A DNA stretch of 30,996 nt, from positions 1 to 30,996 of the forward strand of contig JANMVT010000291.1 in the NCBI GenBank assembly GCA_031392945.1, given 5' to 3'. Of the stretch, positions 22,597 through 30,963 are shown in pieces. This stretch comes from JANYCG01 sp031392945 (lineage in GTDB: Bacteria; Pseudomonadota; Gammaproteobacteria; Burkholderiales; Burkholderiaceae_C). The number at the start of each line of letters is the position of its first letter. The stretch's first letter is position 1. Position numbers and translations under genes: made by a program. Under the pieces are notes generated by a model. That model was not told where the DNA came from. It did not search any database and saw only the letters and a list, made by a program, of their open reading frames with translations.

Positions 22597-23133
22597 ATGG
22601 CCGCAAAAAGTGTGCTGAATGATTCCCGCCAGGTCGGCCGCGCCGTGGCCCTGATCGGGCTGGGCGCGCGCCTGCAGGTGCTGGAGAGCGAGACCGACCT
22701 GTCCTACGAGCGCTTGCTGCGCCTGTACAAAGAAGTCGCCGGGCGCTCGCCCTCCAAAGGGCAACTGCCGTTTTCAACCGACTGGTTTCTCACCTGGCAG
22801 CCCAACATCCATGCCTCGCTGTTCTTGAACACCTATGAGTATTTGACCAAGGCCAGCGCGCTCGACGACATCGATGCCATCATGAAGGCCTTCAAACTCT
22901 ACACCGAGCAAATCGCCGTTTGCGGCGTGGAGCCGCTGCTGACCATCACGCGCGCCTGGCGCCTGGTCAAGTTCGTCGACAGCCACATGTTGACGACGAC
23001 CAAGTGTTCCTGCTGCGGCGGGCATTTTGTCACCGACATCTACGAGAACCCGCGCCACTTCACCTGCGGGCTGTGCCTGCCGCCGGCGCGCGCAGGCAAG
23101 AGCGCGGCGACCGGAGGGATCTTGTTGCATTGA
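22597..23133 (+). CDS. flhC: Flagellar transcriptional regulator FlhC
   Basis: FlhC is the zinc-containing DNA-binding subunit of the FlhD4C2 activator. The 178-residue protein has RAVALIGLGARLQVLESETD near the N-terminus, RSPSKGQLPFSTDWFLTWQP in the centre, and the zinc ligands C137, C140, C157 and C160 (KCSCCGGHFV, FTCGLC), at the same positions as in E. coli FlhC. An extra C139 is present. The ATG at 22597 lies 8 bp after flhD; an in-frame TTG at 22585 overlapping the flhD stop is less likely. After its stop there are 175 bp before the convergent SDR gene, partly filled by an AT-rich repeat. Confidence 0.96.
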   Translation: MAAKSVLNDSRQVGRAVALIGLGARLQVLESETDLSYERLLRLYKEVAGRSPSKGQLPFSTDWFLTWQPNIHASLFLNTYEYLTKASALDDIDAIMKAFKLYTEQIAVCGVEPLLTITRAWRLVKFVDSHMLTTTKCSCCGGHFVTDIYENPRHFTCGLCLPPARAGKSAATGGILLH

Positions 23134-23240
23134 CGTGTTTGGCCTGCTTGACCTGCTTGGCCGCGCAAGAACTGCTGGAAACCGCCCAAAACCCGAAAAC
23201 TCCGGACGTTGGGAGTAAAAAGTGCCATTTGCCCTCGTTG

Positions 23241-23281
23241 GAATTAAATAGTTTGCTATTATTTATATAGTAAAATAATTC
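23241..23281. repeat. AT-rich dispersed repeat fragment after flhC
   Basis: The AT-rich stretch contains TTTGCTATTATTTATATAGT, matching the left end of the repeat family (compare TTTGCTATTATTTTAGAAGC in rfbD). The GC-rich right half is absent. It lies between the convergent flhC and SDR genes. Confidence 0.45.
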
Positions 23282-23308
23282 TTGACTCACCACCTGCAAT
23301 GGCAAGTT

Positions 23309-24094
23309 TCAGTGGGTTGCGACGGTCCAGCCGCCATCTGCGACCAGGGCAGCGCCCTGCACATAGCGGCTGTCGGCGCTGGCCAAAAAGGCCGCGACCG
23401 CCGCGATCTCATGCGGCTCGCCGAAACGCCCCAGGGGCATGGTTGACAGGCGCGCGCCCATGGTGGCGTCGTCGAACTGGCCAATCGAAGCGGGTGTGGC
23501 GACCATTCCGGGAATGATGGCATTCACCCGGATGCGGTGCGGACTCAATTCGACGGCGGCGGCACGCGTCAGCCCCAGCACGCCGGCCTTCATCGCGGCG
23601 TAGGCGATGGCATTTGGCATCGCCTGCAAGGCCGAGGTGGAGCTCAGGTTGATGATCGCGCCCGAGCCGCGCCGCTTCATCTGGGGCAGCGCTGCCTGGG
23701 TGGTCCAGATCAGGGCTTTGAGGCCGACGTCGAACATGCGGGCCACACTCTCTTCGTCAACTTCAGCCAGCGGCGCAAAGCGCGCCCACACTGCGTTGTT
23801 GACCAGCACGCCCACGGGTGCGCCAAAGTCCCGCTCGACCGATTCGAAGGCCGCAGCCACAGCGTCCCGGCGGCTGACATCGGCGCTGTAGCCGCGCGCC
23901 TCGATGCCGCGCGCCGCCAGGGCCGCCACAGCCGGCTGCAGGCGTTTCTCGCTCACATCGAAGCAGGCGACGCGGCCGCCCTCGGCAGCGAAGCGTTCCA
24001 CGATGGCCAGGCCGATGCCGCGCGCCGCGCCGGTGACGACGCACACCGTGCCAGCCAGGCGGCCAGCCGCCTGATAGTCATTGTTGGAAGTCAT
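23309..24094 (-). CDS. Short-chain dehydrogenase/reductase (SDR)
   Basis: This is a classical NAD(P)-dependent SDR oxidoreductase, substrate unknown. The 261-residue product carries the cofactor loop TGAARGIG (about residues 20-27), the strand VLVNNAVWARF (with V instead of the usual glycine after NNA), the catalytic serine in INLSSTSAL, and YAAMK as the Y-x3-K pair. The C-terminus (GRFGEPHEIAAVAAFLASAD, VADGGW) is typical. The ATG at 24094 fits the family; the frame extends to 24232 through the promoter region. It diverges from the MDR-MaoC-ligase-SDR genes, which suggests a shared acyl-CoA or alcohol pathway and joint control from the 124-bp gap. Confidence 0.92.
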   Translation of the reverse strand: MTSNNDYQAAGRLAGTVCVVTGAARGIGLAIVERFAAEGGRVACFDVSEKRLQPAVAALAARGIEARGYSADVSRRDAVAAAFESVERDFGAPVGVLVNNAVWARFAPLAEVDEESVARMFDVGLKALIWTTQAALPQMKRRGSGAIINLSSTSALQAMPNAIAYAAMKAGVLGLTRAAAVELSPHRIRVNAIIPGMVATPASIGQFDDATMGARLSTMPLGRFGEPHEIAAVAAFLASADSRYVQGAALVADGGWTVATH

Positions 24095-24109
24095 GGAGGG
24101 TGCGCCCTT

Positions 24110-24125
24110 TGTGGTGAAATCCACA
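24110..24125. promoter_or_regulatory. TGTGG-N6-CCACA inverted repeat between divergent catabolic genes
   Basis: A perfect 5-bp inverted repeat lies 16 bp upstream of the SDR start and 94 bp upstream of the MDR start. A nearby GATATCCGATAT (24140s) is a direct-repeat-like motif. One or both may be regulator sites; no regulator gene is adjacent in the window. Confidence 0.3.
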
Positions 24126-24218
24126 GATCGTACACTGCCGCACGATATCCGATATGCTGTGGGCTGGCGTGGCCCTGCCTGTAATCGGGCGGCGCCTGCA
24201 CAGGAGAACGTCAATTCC

Positions 24219-25259
24219 ATGAAAGCAGCCATTCTTCAGCAACGCGGACGCGAAGGCCTGCGCCTGCGCGATGTCCCGGTCCCCGCCCGGCACCCCGGCG
24301 AAGTGCTGCTGCGGGTGCACGCCGCAGGCCTGAACCGGGTGGACCTGTACATGCGGGACAACGGCGCCGGCATCACGCACAGCCTGCCGCAGACCATGGG
24401 GGTGGAAGCCGCCGGGGTCGTGGTCGAAGCCGACGCGCACAGCCCGCTCAAGCCCGGCCAGAAGGCCCTGCTCTATTCCAGCGCCTTTTGCGGCGTCTGC
24501 CGCTACTGTCTGGCCGGCGACCAGCCTCTGTGCCTGCACACCAGCATCATGGGCGAGCACCGCGACGGCGGCTTTGCCGAATACGCAGTGGCACCCGAGC
24601 GTTGCCTGATGCCGCTGCCCGAGCACTTCGACCTGGTCGATGCCAGCGTGTTGCAGGCGGCTTATGTGACGGCCTGGCGCATGCTGTTTGGCAAACGTGC
24701 GCTGCGCCCCGGCGAGACGGTGCTGATCGTAGGCATTGGCGGCGGCGTGGCAGTGGCTTGCCTGCAACTGGCGCGCCATGCGGGAGCGCGGGTTCTGGTG
24801 ACGTCGTCAAGCGACGAGAAGCTCGAACGCGCCCGCGCGCTGGGCGCCAGCGGCGGTGTGAATTACAAGCGGGAGAAAGTGGCGCGGCGCATTCTGGAGT
24901 TGACTAACGGCGAAGGCGTCGACATGGTGATCGACAGCGTGGGCGAGGCGAGTTGGGACGATTCGTTGCGCTCTTTGCGCCGTGGTGGGCGACTTGTGAC
25001 CTGCGGCGCTACCACCGGCTCCAACCCCGGCGCTGACATCCAGCGCCTGTTCATCCGCCAGCTGGAGGTGTATGGTTCCACCGGCGGCAGCCTGGAAGAA
25101 ATGCGTGAACTGATCGCGCTGGTGGCCAGCGGCGCCATCAAGCCGGTGATTGACCGGCGTTTTGCGCTGGACGAAGTGCGTGATGCCTTCGACCACCTGC
25201 AAAATGGAGAGCAGTTCGGCAAAGTTGTGATCACCATGCCTGAGGCGGGGGCGCCATGA
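24219..25259 (+). CDS. Zinc-type medium-chain dehydrogenase/reductase (MDR)
   Basis: This is an MDR-superfamily NAD(P)H oxidoreductase (alcohol dehydrogenase or enoyl/quinone reductase). The 346-residue protein has the structural-zinc cysteines C91, C94, C97 and C105 in FCGVCRYCLAGDQPLC, and the cofactor fold VLIVGIGGGVAVACLQLA. The position that normally holds the first catalytic-zinc cysteine reads AGLNRVDLYMRDNG, with asparagine, as in zinc-independent quinone and enoyl reductases. So it keeps the structural but probably not the catalytic zinc. AGGAG lies 11 nt before the ATG at 24219. Its stop overlaps the MaoC gene start (ATGA), making it first in a tight four-gene run. Confidence 0.92.
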   Translation: MKAAILQQRGREGLRLRDVPVPARHPGEVLLRVHAAGLNRVDLYMRDNGAGITHSLPQTMGVEAAGVVVEADAHSPLKPGQKALLYSSAFCGVCRYCLAGDQPLCLHTSIMGEHRDGGFAEYAVAPERCLMPLPEHFDLVDASVLQAAYVTAWRMLFGKRALRPGETVLIVGIGGGVAVACLQLARHAGARVLVTSSSDEKLERARALGASGGVNYKREKVARRILELTNGEGVDMVIDSVGEASWDDSLRSLRRGGRLVTCGATTGSNPGADIQRLFIRQLEVYGSTGGSLEEMRELIALVASGAIKPVIDRRFALDEVRDAFDHLQNGEQFGKVVITMPEAGAP

Positions 25260-26143
25260 ACATCGACCACGTCATCCGGCGCAAGTTTGCGCCAGTCGAG
25301 CAACACTGGGGCTGGAAGGATTGTGCGCTTTATGCGCTGGGCATCGGGTATGGCAGCGATCCGCTTGACGAGCGTGAACTGGCTTTTGTGTATGAGCAGG
25401 GGCAACAGAAAGTGGCGCCCTCCTTCTGCCTGGTGCTGGGCTGGCCCGAGCTCTGGCATCGGGAACCTGCGGCCGGTGTGGACTGGACGCGTATTTTGCA
25501 TGGCGAGCAACGCCTTGTGCTGCACCGCCCGATGACTGTGAATGGTGCGGTCAAGGCGCGCTACCGTGTGGTGGCAATCCAGGACAAGGGCCCGGGCCGT
25601 GGCGCCTTGTTGTGGTTTGACACCGATCTGGAGGATGCCGTAAGCGGAGCGCCAGTGGCGCATATGCGCAGCACGCAGTTCCTGCGCGCTGAAGGCGGCT
25701 GCGGCGACTGGGGTGATCCGGTTACGCCACTGGCACCGCTGGAAAACGATGCCAGAGCCATGCGCAGCATCAACTACGCCACGCTGCCGCAGTCTGCCCT
25801 GCTGTATCGCCTGAGCGGTGACACTATGCCTTTGCATGCTGACCCCAAGGTTGCGCGCCAGGGGGGCTTTGACCGTCCAATCCTGCACGGACTGGCCAAC
25901 ATGGGGCTGGCTTGCCGCGCCATCCTGGAACTCTTCTGCCCTGATGATCCAGGTCAATTGACTGCCATGTCGGTGCGCTTCGTCGCGCCCGCGTATCCGG
26001 GTGAGACTCTGCGGGTCGAGTTCTTGCAGGACGACAGTGGCGTGCGTTTTCGCGCCTACTCAGTGCAGCGCGATCTGCTGCTGCTGGATCGTGGCGCGTT
26101 CACTCTTCGGGTCGGCGGCGCCCGGAATCCCGACCAAGGTTGA
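25256..26143 (+). CDS. MaoC-family (R)-specific enoyl-CoA hydratase, double hot-dog
   Basis: This family adds water to trans-2-enoyl-CoA or removes it from (R)-3-hydroxyacyl-CoA. The 295-residue size fits a two-hot-dog protein like the hydratase-2 part of peroxisomal multifunctional enzyme type 2. The hydratase-2 motif lies in the second half: YRLSGDTMPLHADP (184-197) with the catalytic Asp189 and His194, then GGFDRPILHGL (203-213). The N-terminal half lacks the motif, as expected. The start overlaps the MDR stop (ATGA); the ligase gene begins 1 bp after its stop. This links it firmly to acyl-CoA metabolism. Confidence 0.92.
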   Translation: MNIDHVIRRKFAPVEQHWGWKDCALYALGIGYGSDPLDERELAFVYEQGQQKVAPSFCLVLGWPELWHREPAAGVDWTRILHGEQRLVLHRPMTVNGAVKARYRVVAIQDKGPGRGALLWFDTDLEDAVSGAPVAHMRSTQFLRAEGGCGDWGDPVTPLAPLENDARAMRSINYATLPQSALLYRLSGDTMPLHADPKVARQGGFDRPILHGLANMGLACRAILELFCPDDPGQLTAMSVRFVAPAYPGETLRVEFLQDDSGVRFRAYSVQRDLLLLDRGAFTLRVGGARNPDQG

Positions 26144-26144
26144 T

Positions 26145-27704
26145 ATGCGGGCTGACAAGGTACTCCAGCAGAGTTTCGCCACGATTGCAGATCTGATTCG
26201 CGCACATGCGGCGGACATGCCCTCGCACCCCGCCTTGTGGCTCGATGAGCGCTGCCTCGACTATGCCACGCTGGATGGCCTGATGGATCGGGTTGCAGCG
26301 TCGTTGCAAAGGGACGGCGTGGAAGCCCAGGACGCGATCTCGATCTGCGCCACCAACTCGCTTGAATACGCAGTAGTCTTCCTGGGCTGCATACGTGCAG
26401 GCGTGGTTGTGGCGCCGTTGGCGCCCGACAGCCCGGCGGCAGGTCTGGCGGCGATGGTGGCCGATGCCGGCGCCAGGCTGCTTTTTCTCGACCAGCCGGT
26501 GGCCAGGAACCTGGAGCCGGTGGCCGGTCAGATCGCTGCCCGGCGAATTGCTCTGGATGGATTGACGGGCGGCACCGCCTTTGACGGTTGGCTCGCTCCC
26601 AGCGGTTCGGTGCCGCAGGCAGTGGCGATCCAGCCGCACTGGGCTTTCAACATCATCTATTCTTCTGGAACGACCGGCACGCCCAAGGGAATCGTGGTAC
26701 CGCACGCATTTCGCTGGTCCTACGTGCATTTGTTCAAGTCACTCGGTTATGGCCCGGACACGGTTACCCTGGTGTCGATACCGCTTTACTCGAACATGAC
26801 GCTGGGCAGCTTCCTGCCCTCGCTGTCCCTGGGCTCAGCCGTGGTGCTGATGTCGAAGTTCGACGCGGGAACCTTTCTGGCCCTGTCGGAGAAATACCGG
26901 GTGACGCACAGCATGATGGTGCCGGTGCAATTCCAGAGGATCATGGCGCACCCGGATTTTGACCGCTACGACCTGTCTTCTTTCCGCATGAAGTCCTGTG
27001 GCAGCGCGCCTTTCCCGGCGCAACTCAAATCCGACGTGCTGGCGCGATGGCCCGGCCAGCTGGTCGAATACTACGGGATGACCGAGGGCGGTGGCGTCTG
27101 TGTTCTACCAGCCAGCGAACGGCCGGACAAGCTGCACACCGTGGGACAGCCGGCGCCAGGGCATGACATCCGGGTCATTGACGATGAGGGTCGCGAGTTG
27201 CCGCGTGGGGAAATTGGTGAAATCGTCGGACGCTCCGCCACAATGATGAGCGGGTACCACAATCTGCCAGACAAGACCGCCGAGGTTGAGTGGTTCGACG
27301 ACGGGGGGCAACGCTTCATCCGCAGTGGCGATACCGGTCGGTTTGACGAGGATGGTTTCCTGGTGCTGCTGGACCGCAAGAAGGATATGGTCATCTCGGG
27401 CGGATTCAACATTTACCCGAGCGACATCGAAGCAGTGATGCGCACCCACGCCGATGTTGCCGACGTCGCCGTGTTTGGCGTGCCTTCGCAACGCTGGGGC
27501 GAGACGCCCGTGGCCTGCGTTGTCCTGCGTCCGGGGGCCAACACCGGCGCCGAAGGCCTGCTCGCCTGGACCAACGCCCAACTGGGCAAGGCCCAGCGTC
27601 TGTCCGAATTGCAGTTCTCCGACAGCCTGCCGCGCAACGACATCGGCAAGGTCCTCAAGCGCCATTTGCGCGAAGCCCACATTTCTTTGACCCGCGCATT
27701 GTGA
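26145..27704 (+). CDS. Acyl-CoA synthetase (AMP-binding family)
   Basis: The enzyme activates a carboxylic acid with ATP and CoA through an acyl-AMP. The 519-residue product shows the phosphate loop IIYSSGTTGTPKG, the YYGMTEGG acid-site motif, RSGDTGRFDEDGF, the hinge LLDRKKDMVISGGFNIYP and the catalytic lysine in RNDIGKVLKRHL near the C-terminus. These are the class I adenylating-enzyme motifs; chain length and substrate cannot be told. Start 26145 has AAGG 6 nt upstream and follows the MaoC stop by one base. The frame also reads upstream through maoC but that part is a shadow. It likely supplies the CoA ester used by the neighbouring enzymes. Confidence 0.94.
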   Translation: MRADKVLQQSFATIADLIRAHAADMPSHPALWLDERCLDYATLDGLMDRVAASLQRDGVEAQDAISICATNSLEYAVVFLGCIRAGVVVAPLAPDSPAAGLAAMVADAGARLLFLDQPVARNLEPVAGQIAARRIALDGLTGGTAFDGWLAPSGSVPQAVAIQPHWAFNIIYSSGTTGTPKGIVVPHAFRWSYVHLFKSLGYGPDTVTLVSIPLYSNMTLGSFLPSLSLGSAVVLMSKFDAGTFLALSEKYRVTHSMMVPVQFQRIMAHPDFDRYDLSSFRMKSCGSAPFPAQLKSDVLARWPGQLVEYYGMTEGGGVCVLPASERPDKLHTVGQPAPGHDIRVIDDEGRELPRGEIGEIVGRSATMMSGYHNLPDKTAEVEWFDDGGQRFIRSGDTGRFDEDGFLVLLDRKKDMVISGGFNIYPSDIEAVMRTHADVADVAVFGVPSQRWGETPVACVVLRPGANTGAEGLLAWTNAQLGKAQRLSELQFSDSLPRNDIGKVLKRHLREAHISLTRAL

Positions 27705-27744
27705 TCGGGACTGATCCATCCAACCGCAGCAAAAGGACTACTTC

Positions 27745-28548
27745 ATGAAACTTCAAGGCAAGACCGCCATCGTCACTGGCGCCGCAAGAGGATTGGGCCG
27801 GGCTTACGCGTTGCGCCTGGCGTCACTGGGCGCGGATGTTGCTATCGTCGACATCAACCTGGAAGGCGCGTCCGAATATGGTGAAGTCTTGGGTGCGCCG
27901 ACCGTGTCAATGGAAATCGAGGCGATGGGCCGGCGCAGCATCGGCATTACATGTGATCTCACACAACGCGACGCGGCCTTCAGCGCGGTCAGCAAGGTGT
28001 TCGACACCTTAGGCCGCGTTGACATCCTGGTCAACAATGCCGGCGGCGCCTTGACACCGGCAGAGCGCAGCCGGGCCTCTGAGGCGCCCGAGGAAGACAC
28101 GCGCTTCCTGATGGATGTCAACTACATGAGCGCCGTGCATTGCTGCCAGGCCGTCGCGCCCATCATGAAGCGCCAGGGCGGCGGCATCATCGTCAACATC
28201 TCTTCGCAATCCGGCATCACCACCTACAAGCAGGGCTTGCTGGCGGCCTATGCCGCGTCGAAGGCTGCGGTCGCCCACTACACGCGTTACCTCGCCGCCG
28301 AACTTGGGCCCCATGGCATCCGCGCGAACTGCCTGTCCCCCGGCGTCATGCTGACGGCACGTGTCGCGGCGCTGGCCGCCGAACGCGGCGTCGGCACGGC
28401 CGACGAAGCCGCCCAGATTCCGCTGCGCCGGTTTGGCCAGGTCGAGGACTGCGCGGGCGTGCTTGAATTTTTGACAACGGATTTATCGCAATACGTCACC
28501 GGTCAGGTCATTTCGGTCTGTGGCGGCGCGGTGTTGACGCCCAGTTAA
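27745..28548 (+). CDS. SDR oxidoreductase (FabG-like 3-oxoacyl/3-hydroxyacyl dehydrogenase type)
   Basis: This is an NAD(P)-dependent SDR, last of the plus-strand acyl-CoA run. The 267-residue protein has the cofactor loop TGAARGLGRAY (residues 11-21), NNAGGA, catalytic serine in NISSQSG, AYAASKAAV with Y-x3-K, and a FabG-like C-terminus (PLRRFGQVEDCAGVLEFLTT, GQVISVCGG). AAAAGGA lies 8 nt before the ATG, and the gap to the ligase gene is 40 bp. In context it may oxidise the 3-hydroxyacyl-CoA formed by the MaoC hydratase or reduce a keto group elsewhere on the chain. Substrate is inference. Confidence 0.92.
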   Translation: MKLQGKTAIVTGAARGLGRAYALRLASLGADVAIVDINLEGASEYGEVLGAPTVSMEIEAMGRRSIGITCDLTQRDAAFSAVSKVFDTLGRVDILVNNAGGALTPAERSRASEAPEEDTRFLMDVNYMSAVHCCQAVAPIMKRQGGGIIVNISSQSGITTYKQGLLAAYAASKAAVAHYTRYLAAELGPHGIRANCLSPGVMLTARVAALAAERGVGTADEAAQIPLRRFGQVEDCAGVLEFLTTDLSQYVTGQVISVCGGAVLTPS

Positions 28549-28559
28549 CGGGGAATCAA

Positions 28560-28574
28560 CGGCGCCGAGCGCCG
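28560..28574. terminator. GC-rich hairpin between convergent SDR and kinase genes
   Basis: CGGCGC-CGA-GCGCCG is a perfect 6-bp stem with a 3-nt loop, 12 bp after the SDR stop in a 71-bp convergent gap. No T-run follows in either direction, so terminator function is only possible. Confidence 0.3.
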
Positions 28575-28619
28575 CTGCAGGATAGCCTCGTCGACCGTCA
28601 ACATGGTTGCCCGGCAGCC

Positions 28620-29696
28620 TCAACTGCCGTCGATGAGTGCGGCGCCGCGTTTGGCGTAGGCGCGCGCGAGCAGGCGGCCCACACGGGCCGCATCGGGCAG
28701 GAAACCATTGCCAGCGTCGCCCCGCACGGCCACACCCGCGCTTCCCACCGCACCGCGGAACATCGCGAAAACCTGGTGAAAAGTGGTCATGCGCTCACCC
28801 GAGCGGGCCAGGCGGTAATAACGCTCCAGGTATTCTGCTTCGGTGGGAATACCCATTTCCGCCAGCGGCAGGCCAAGCAAGCCGCCGTTCTCATCGGGCG
28901 CCATGCGCCAGGCCTGGCTGTTGAAGGCCACGTCCACCAGCGGGTGACCCAATGTGGACAATTCCCAGTCAATCACGGCCACGACGCGCGGTTCGCTTGG
29001 GTGGAACATCATGTTGGTGATGCGGAAATCACCATGGCAAAGGGCAATCAAATCACTTTCTGGAACCCGCTGCGAGAGCCAGGCCACGATGCGGTCAAGG
29101 TCCGGATTATCGTCGTCACCTCGGCGGAACTGCGACCACTGCGTCGCCCAGCGGCTGAGCTGGCGCGCAAAGTAGTTGCCGGGTCGGCCATAGTCACCAA
29201 GCCCGAGTGAGCGGAAGTCCAGGCAGTGCAGGGCGGCCATGGTGGCCCCCATGGACTCATACATCAAACGCCGTTGGACCGGGTCCTCGCCGTCCATCGC
29301 GAAACCCTCAAAAACGCGGCCGTGGATGCGCTCCATCAGGTAGAACGGTGTGCCGACAACCTCGCGTTCGTTGCAGTACAAGATTGGCTTGGGCACCGGC
29401 ACAGCGCTACCGTGAAGCGCGGTCAACACGCGATATTCGCGGTCAATGGCGTGGGCGGATGGCATAAGCACCGCGTTGGGCTGCTTGCGCAACACGGCCT
29501 GCCAACGGCCACGCTGCAGGAAATAAGTCGGGTTGGACATTCCTCCGACGGTGCGCTCGATGAACAACTCGCCATCCACATCTGGCAGTGCAGCGCGCAG
29601 GTACGCATCAAGGCGGCCGGCTTCGAAGTCGACATCTTGCCCGAAAGGTATCCCGTTCATGCCGGATAGTCCACCGGGATTCCTGGTTTTATCCAT
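28620..29696 (-). CDS. APH-family phosphotransferase (ACAD10/11- or LvaA-like)
   Basis: This protein has the aminoglycoside-phosphotransferase (kinase-like) fold. Acyl-CoA-linked members such as LvaA and the N-terminal domains of ACAD10/ACAD11 phosphorylate 4-hydroxyacyl-CoAs. The 358-residue product shows VGGMSNPTYFLQ (nucleotide loop), AVLRKQP (lysine), FYLMERIHGRVF, the catalytic ALCHGDFRITNMMF (H-G-D-x4-N), and the metal-binding VAVIDWELSTLGHPLVD. The ATG at 29696 follows the dehydrogenase stop by 19 bp but has no ribosome-binding site; an in-frame ATG at 29660 is an alternative. Pairing with an acyl-CoA dehydrogenase argues strongly against antibiotic resistance and for acyl-CoA catabolism. 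Confidence 0.88.
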   Translation of the reverse strand: MDKTRNPGGLSGMNGIPFGQDVDFEAGRLDAYLRAALPDVDGELFIERTVGGMSNPTYFLQRGRWQAVLRKQPNAVLMPSAHAIDREYRVLTALHGSAVPVPKPILYCNEREVVGTPFYLMERIHGRVFEGFAMDGEDPVQRRLMYESMGATMAALHCLDFRSLGLGDYGRPGNYFARQLSRWATQWSQFRRGDDDNPDLDRIVAWLSQRVPESDLIALCHGDFRITNMMFHPSEPRVVAVIDWELSTLGHPLVDVAFNSQAWRMAPDENGGLLGLPLAEMGIPTEAEYLERYYRLARSGERMTTFHQVFAMFRGAVGSAGVAVRGDAGNGFLPDAARVGRLLARAYAKRGAALIDGS

Positions 29697-29715
29697 CTTG
29701 CACCGCTTGCACTGA

Positions 29716-30963
29716 TCACTGCGTGACGCGCTTGCCCCCGAAACCGAACAGGTACTGGGCCACGCGCCTCATCTGCACCTCCTCCGAACCCTCGGTGATG
29801 CGATAGCGGCGATGGTGGCGGTAAATATGCTCGAACGGCATCGCACGGCTGTACCCGATGCCGCCGTGGATCTGCATCGCCCGATCGGCCGCCTCACAGG
29901 CCAGACGGTTCGCACGAAAGTTGCAGATGGACACCATGTCGCTGATCTCCAGCGGGTCCTGGCGGTCCATCTGCCAGGCGGTCTTGAAGATGAAGTTGCG
30001 CACCATTTCGCACTCGGCGTAGAGTTCAACCAACGGAAACTGGATGGCTTGCTTTTTGGACAATGGCTCGCCGAAGGCGATGCGTTCGCGTGCGTACTTC
30101 GCGGCCAAGGCAATGCAATAACGGGCGGCGCCCGCGCTGGCTGCGGCTTGCCGGATGCGGTTTTCATGCACGAAGCGCTGGGCCACCATCAGGCCCTCGC
30201 CCTCTTTGTACAGGATCGCGCTGTCAGGCACGCGCACATCTTTCAATTCGGTTTCGGCATGGTCACTGGGCATGTTGAAGGTCCAGTGGTTGTACAGGAT
30301 CTTGTGGCCCTCGACATTGGTGGGCACGATGAAGGCGGTGATGCCCTTGGCGTCACCCGGCTTGCCTGAGGAGCGCGCAAAGACCAGGTTGCCGTGCGCA
30401 CGTGCGACCTGGCTGTTCCAGCGTTTCATGCCATTGATGACCCAGTGGTCGCCATCGCGCTTTGCACTGGTGTCCATCCAGGTGGCATCGCTGCCGTGGC
30501 CCGGCTCGGTGAGGGCAAAGGACAGATGCATCTTGCCGGTGATCATGCCCTCGATGTATTGCTTTTGTTCGGGTGTGCCGTAGGCGTCCAGCACGGGGAT
30601 GATGGGAAAGTTGCCGACAATCGATGACTCGTCCTGCAGGTCGTTGTGCAGGCCCAGGCCTTTGCCGGCCAGGTGTTCGCGGATGGCGGCGATCATCAGG
30701 TTCGGCGCGGCCTGGCCGCCGCAGGCCCTGGGCAGGCCGTAGCGCAGGTGGCCGGCGCGGTCGGCCCGGCGCTCCATCTCGGCGATCAGTTCGTGCCACT
30801 CGGCGCGCGGGAAGCCGTCGTTCTCCCAGTCGGTGCGCGCATGCTCGCGGCGGTGGTCGAAGAACTTCATGTTCTCGCGCTCGAGCGGCTTGATGTCGGC
30901 TTCGATGAAGGCGTCGAGTTCGGCGAGCTTTGCGACGATCTCGGTGGAAAACTGGTAGTCCAT
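29716..30963 (-). CDS. Acyl-CoA dehydrogenase
   Basis: This FAD enzyme acts on acyl-CoA thioesters. The 415-residue protein has the expected order: an N-terminal helical domain, the FAD/substrate segment LSFALTEPGHGSDATWMDTS, GMKRWNSQVARAHGNLVF in the beta domain, RERIAFGEPLSKKQAIQF, and the C-terminal MQIHGGIGYSRAMPFEHIYR with RITEGSEEVQ, where the family's catalytic base would sit (E of TEGS). Length is slightly above the usual 380-400. AGGAG lies 11 nt before the ATG at 30963. It is first of a two-gene operon with the APH-type kinase and is complete in the window. Confidence 0.94.
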   Translation of the reverse strand: MDYQFSTEIVAKLAELDAFIEADIKPLERENMKFFDHRREHARTDWENDGFPRAEWHELIAEMERRADRAGHLRYGLPRACGGQAAPNLMIAAIREHLAGKGLGLHNDLQDESSIVGNFPIIPVLDAYGTPEQKQYIEGMITGKMHLSFALTEPGHGSDATWMDTSAKRDGDHWVINGMKRWNSQVARAHGNLVFARSSGKPGDAKGITAFIVPTNVEGHKILYNHWTFNMPSDHAETELKDVRVPDSAILYKEGEGLMVAQRFVHENRIRQAAASAGAARYCIALAAKYARERIAFGEPLSKKQAIQFPLVELYAECEMVRNFIFKTAWQMDRQDPLEISDMVSICNFRANRLACEAADRAMQIHGGIGYSRAMPFEHIYRHHRRYRITEGSEEVQMRRVAQYLFGFGGKRVTQ

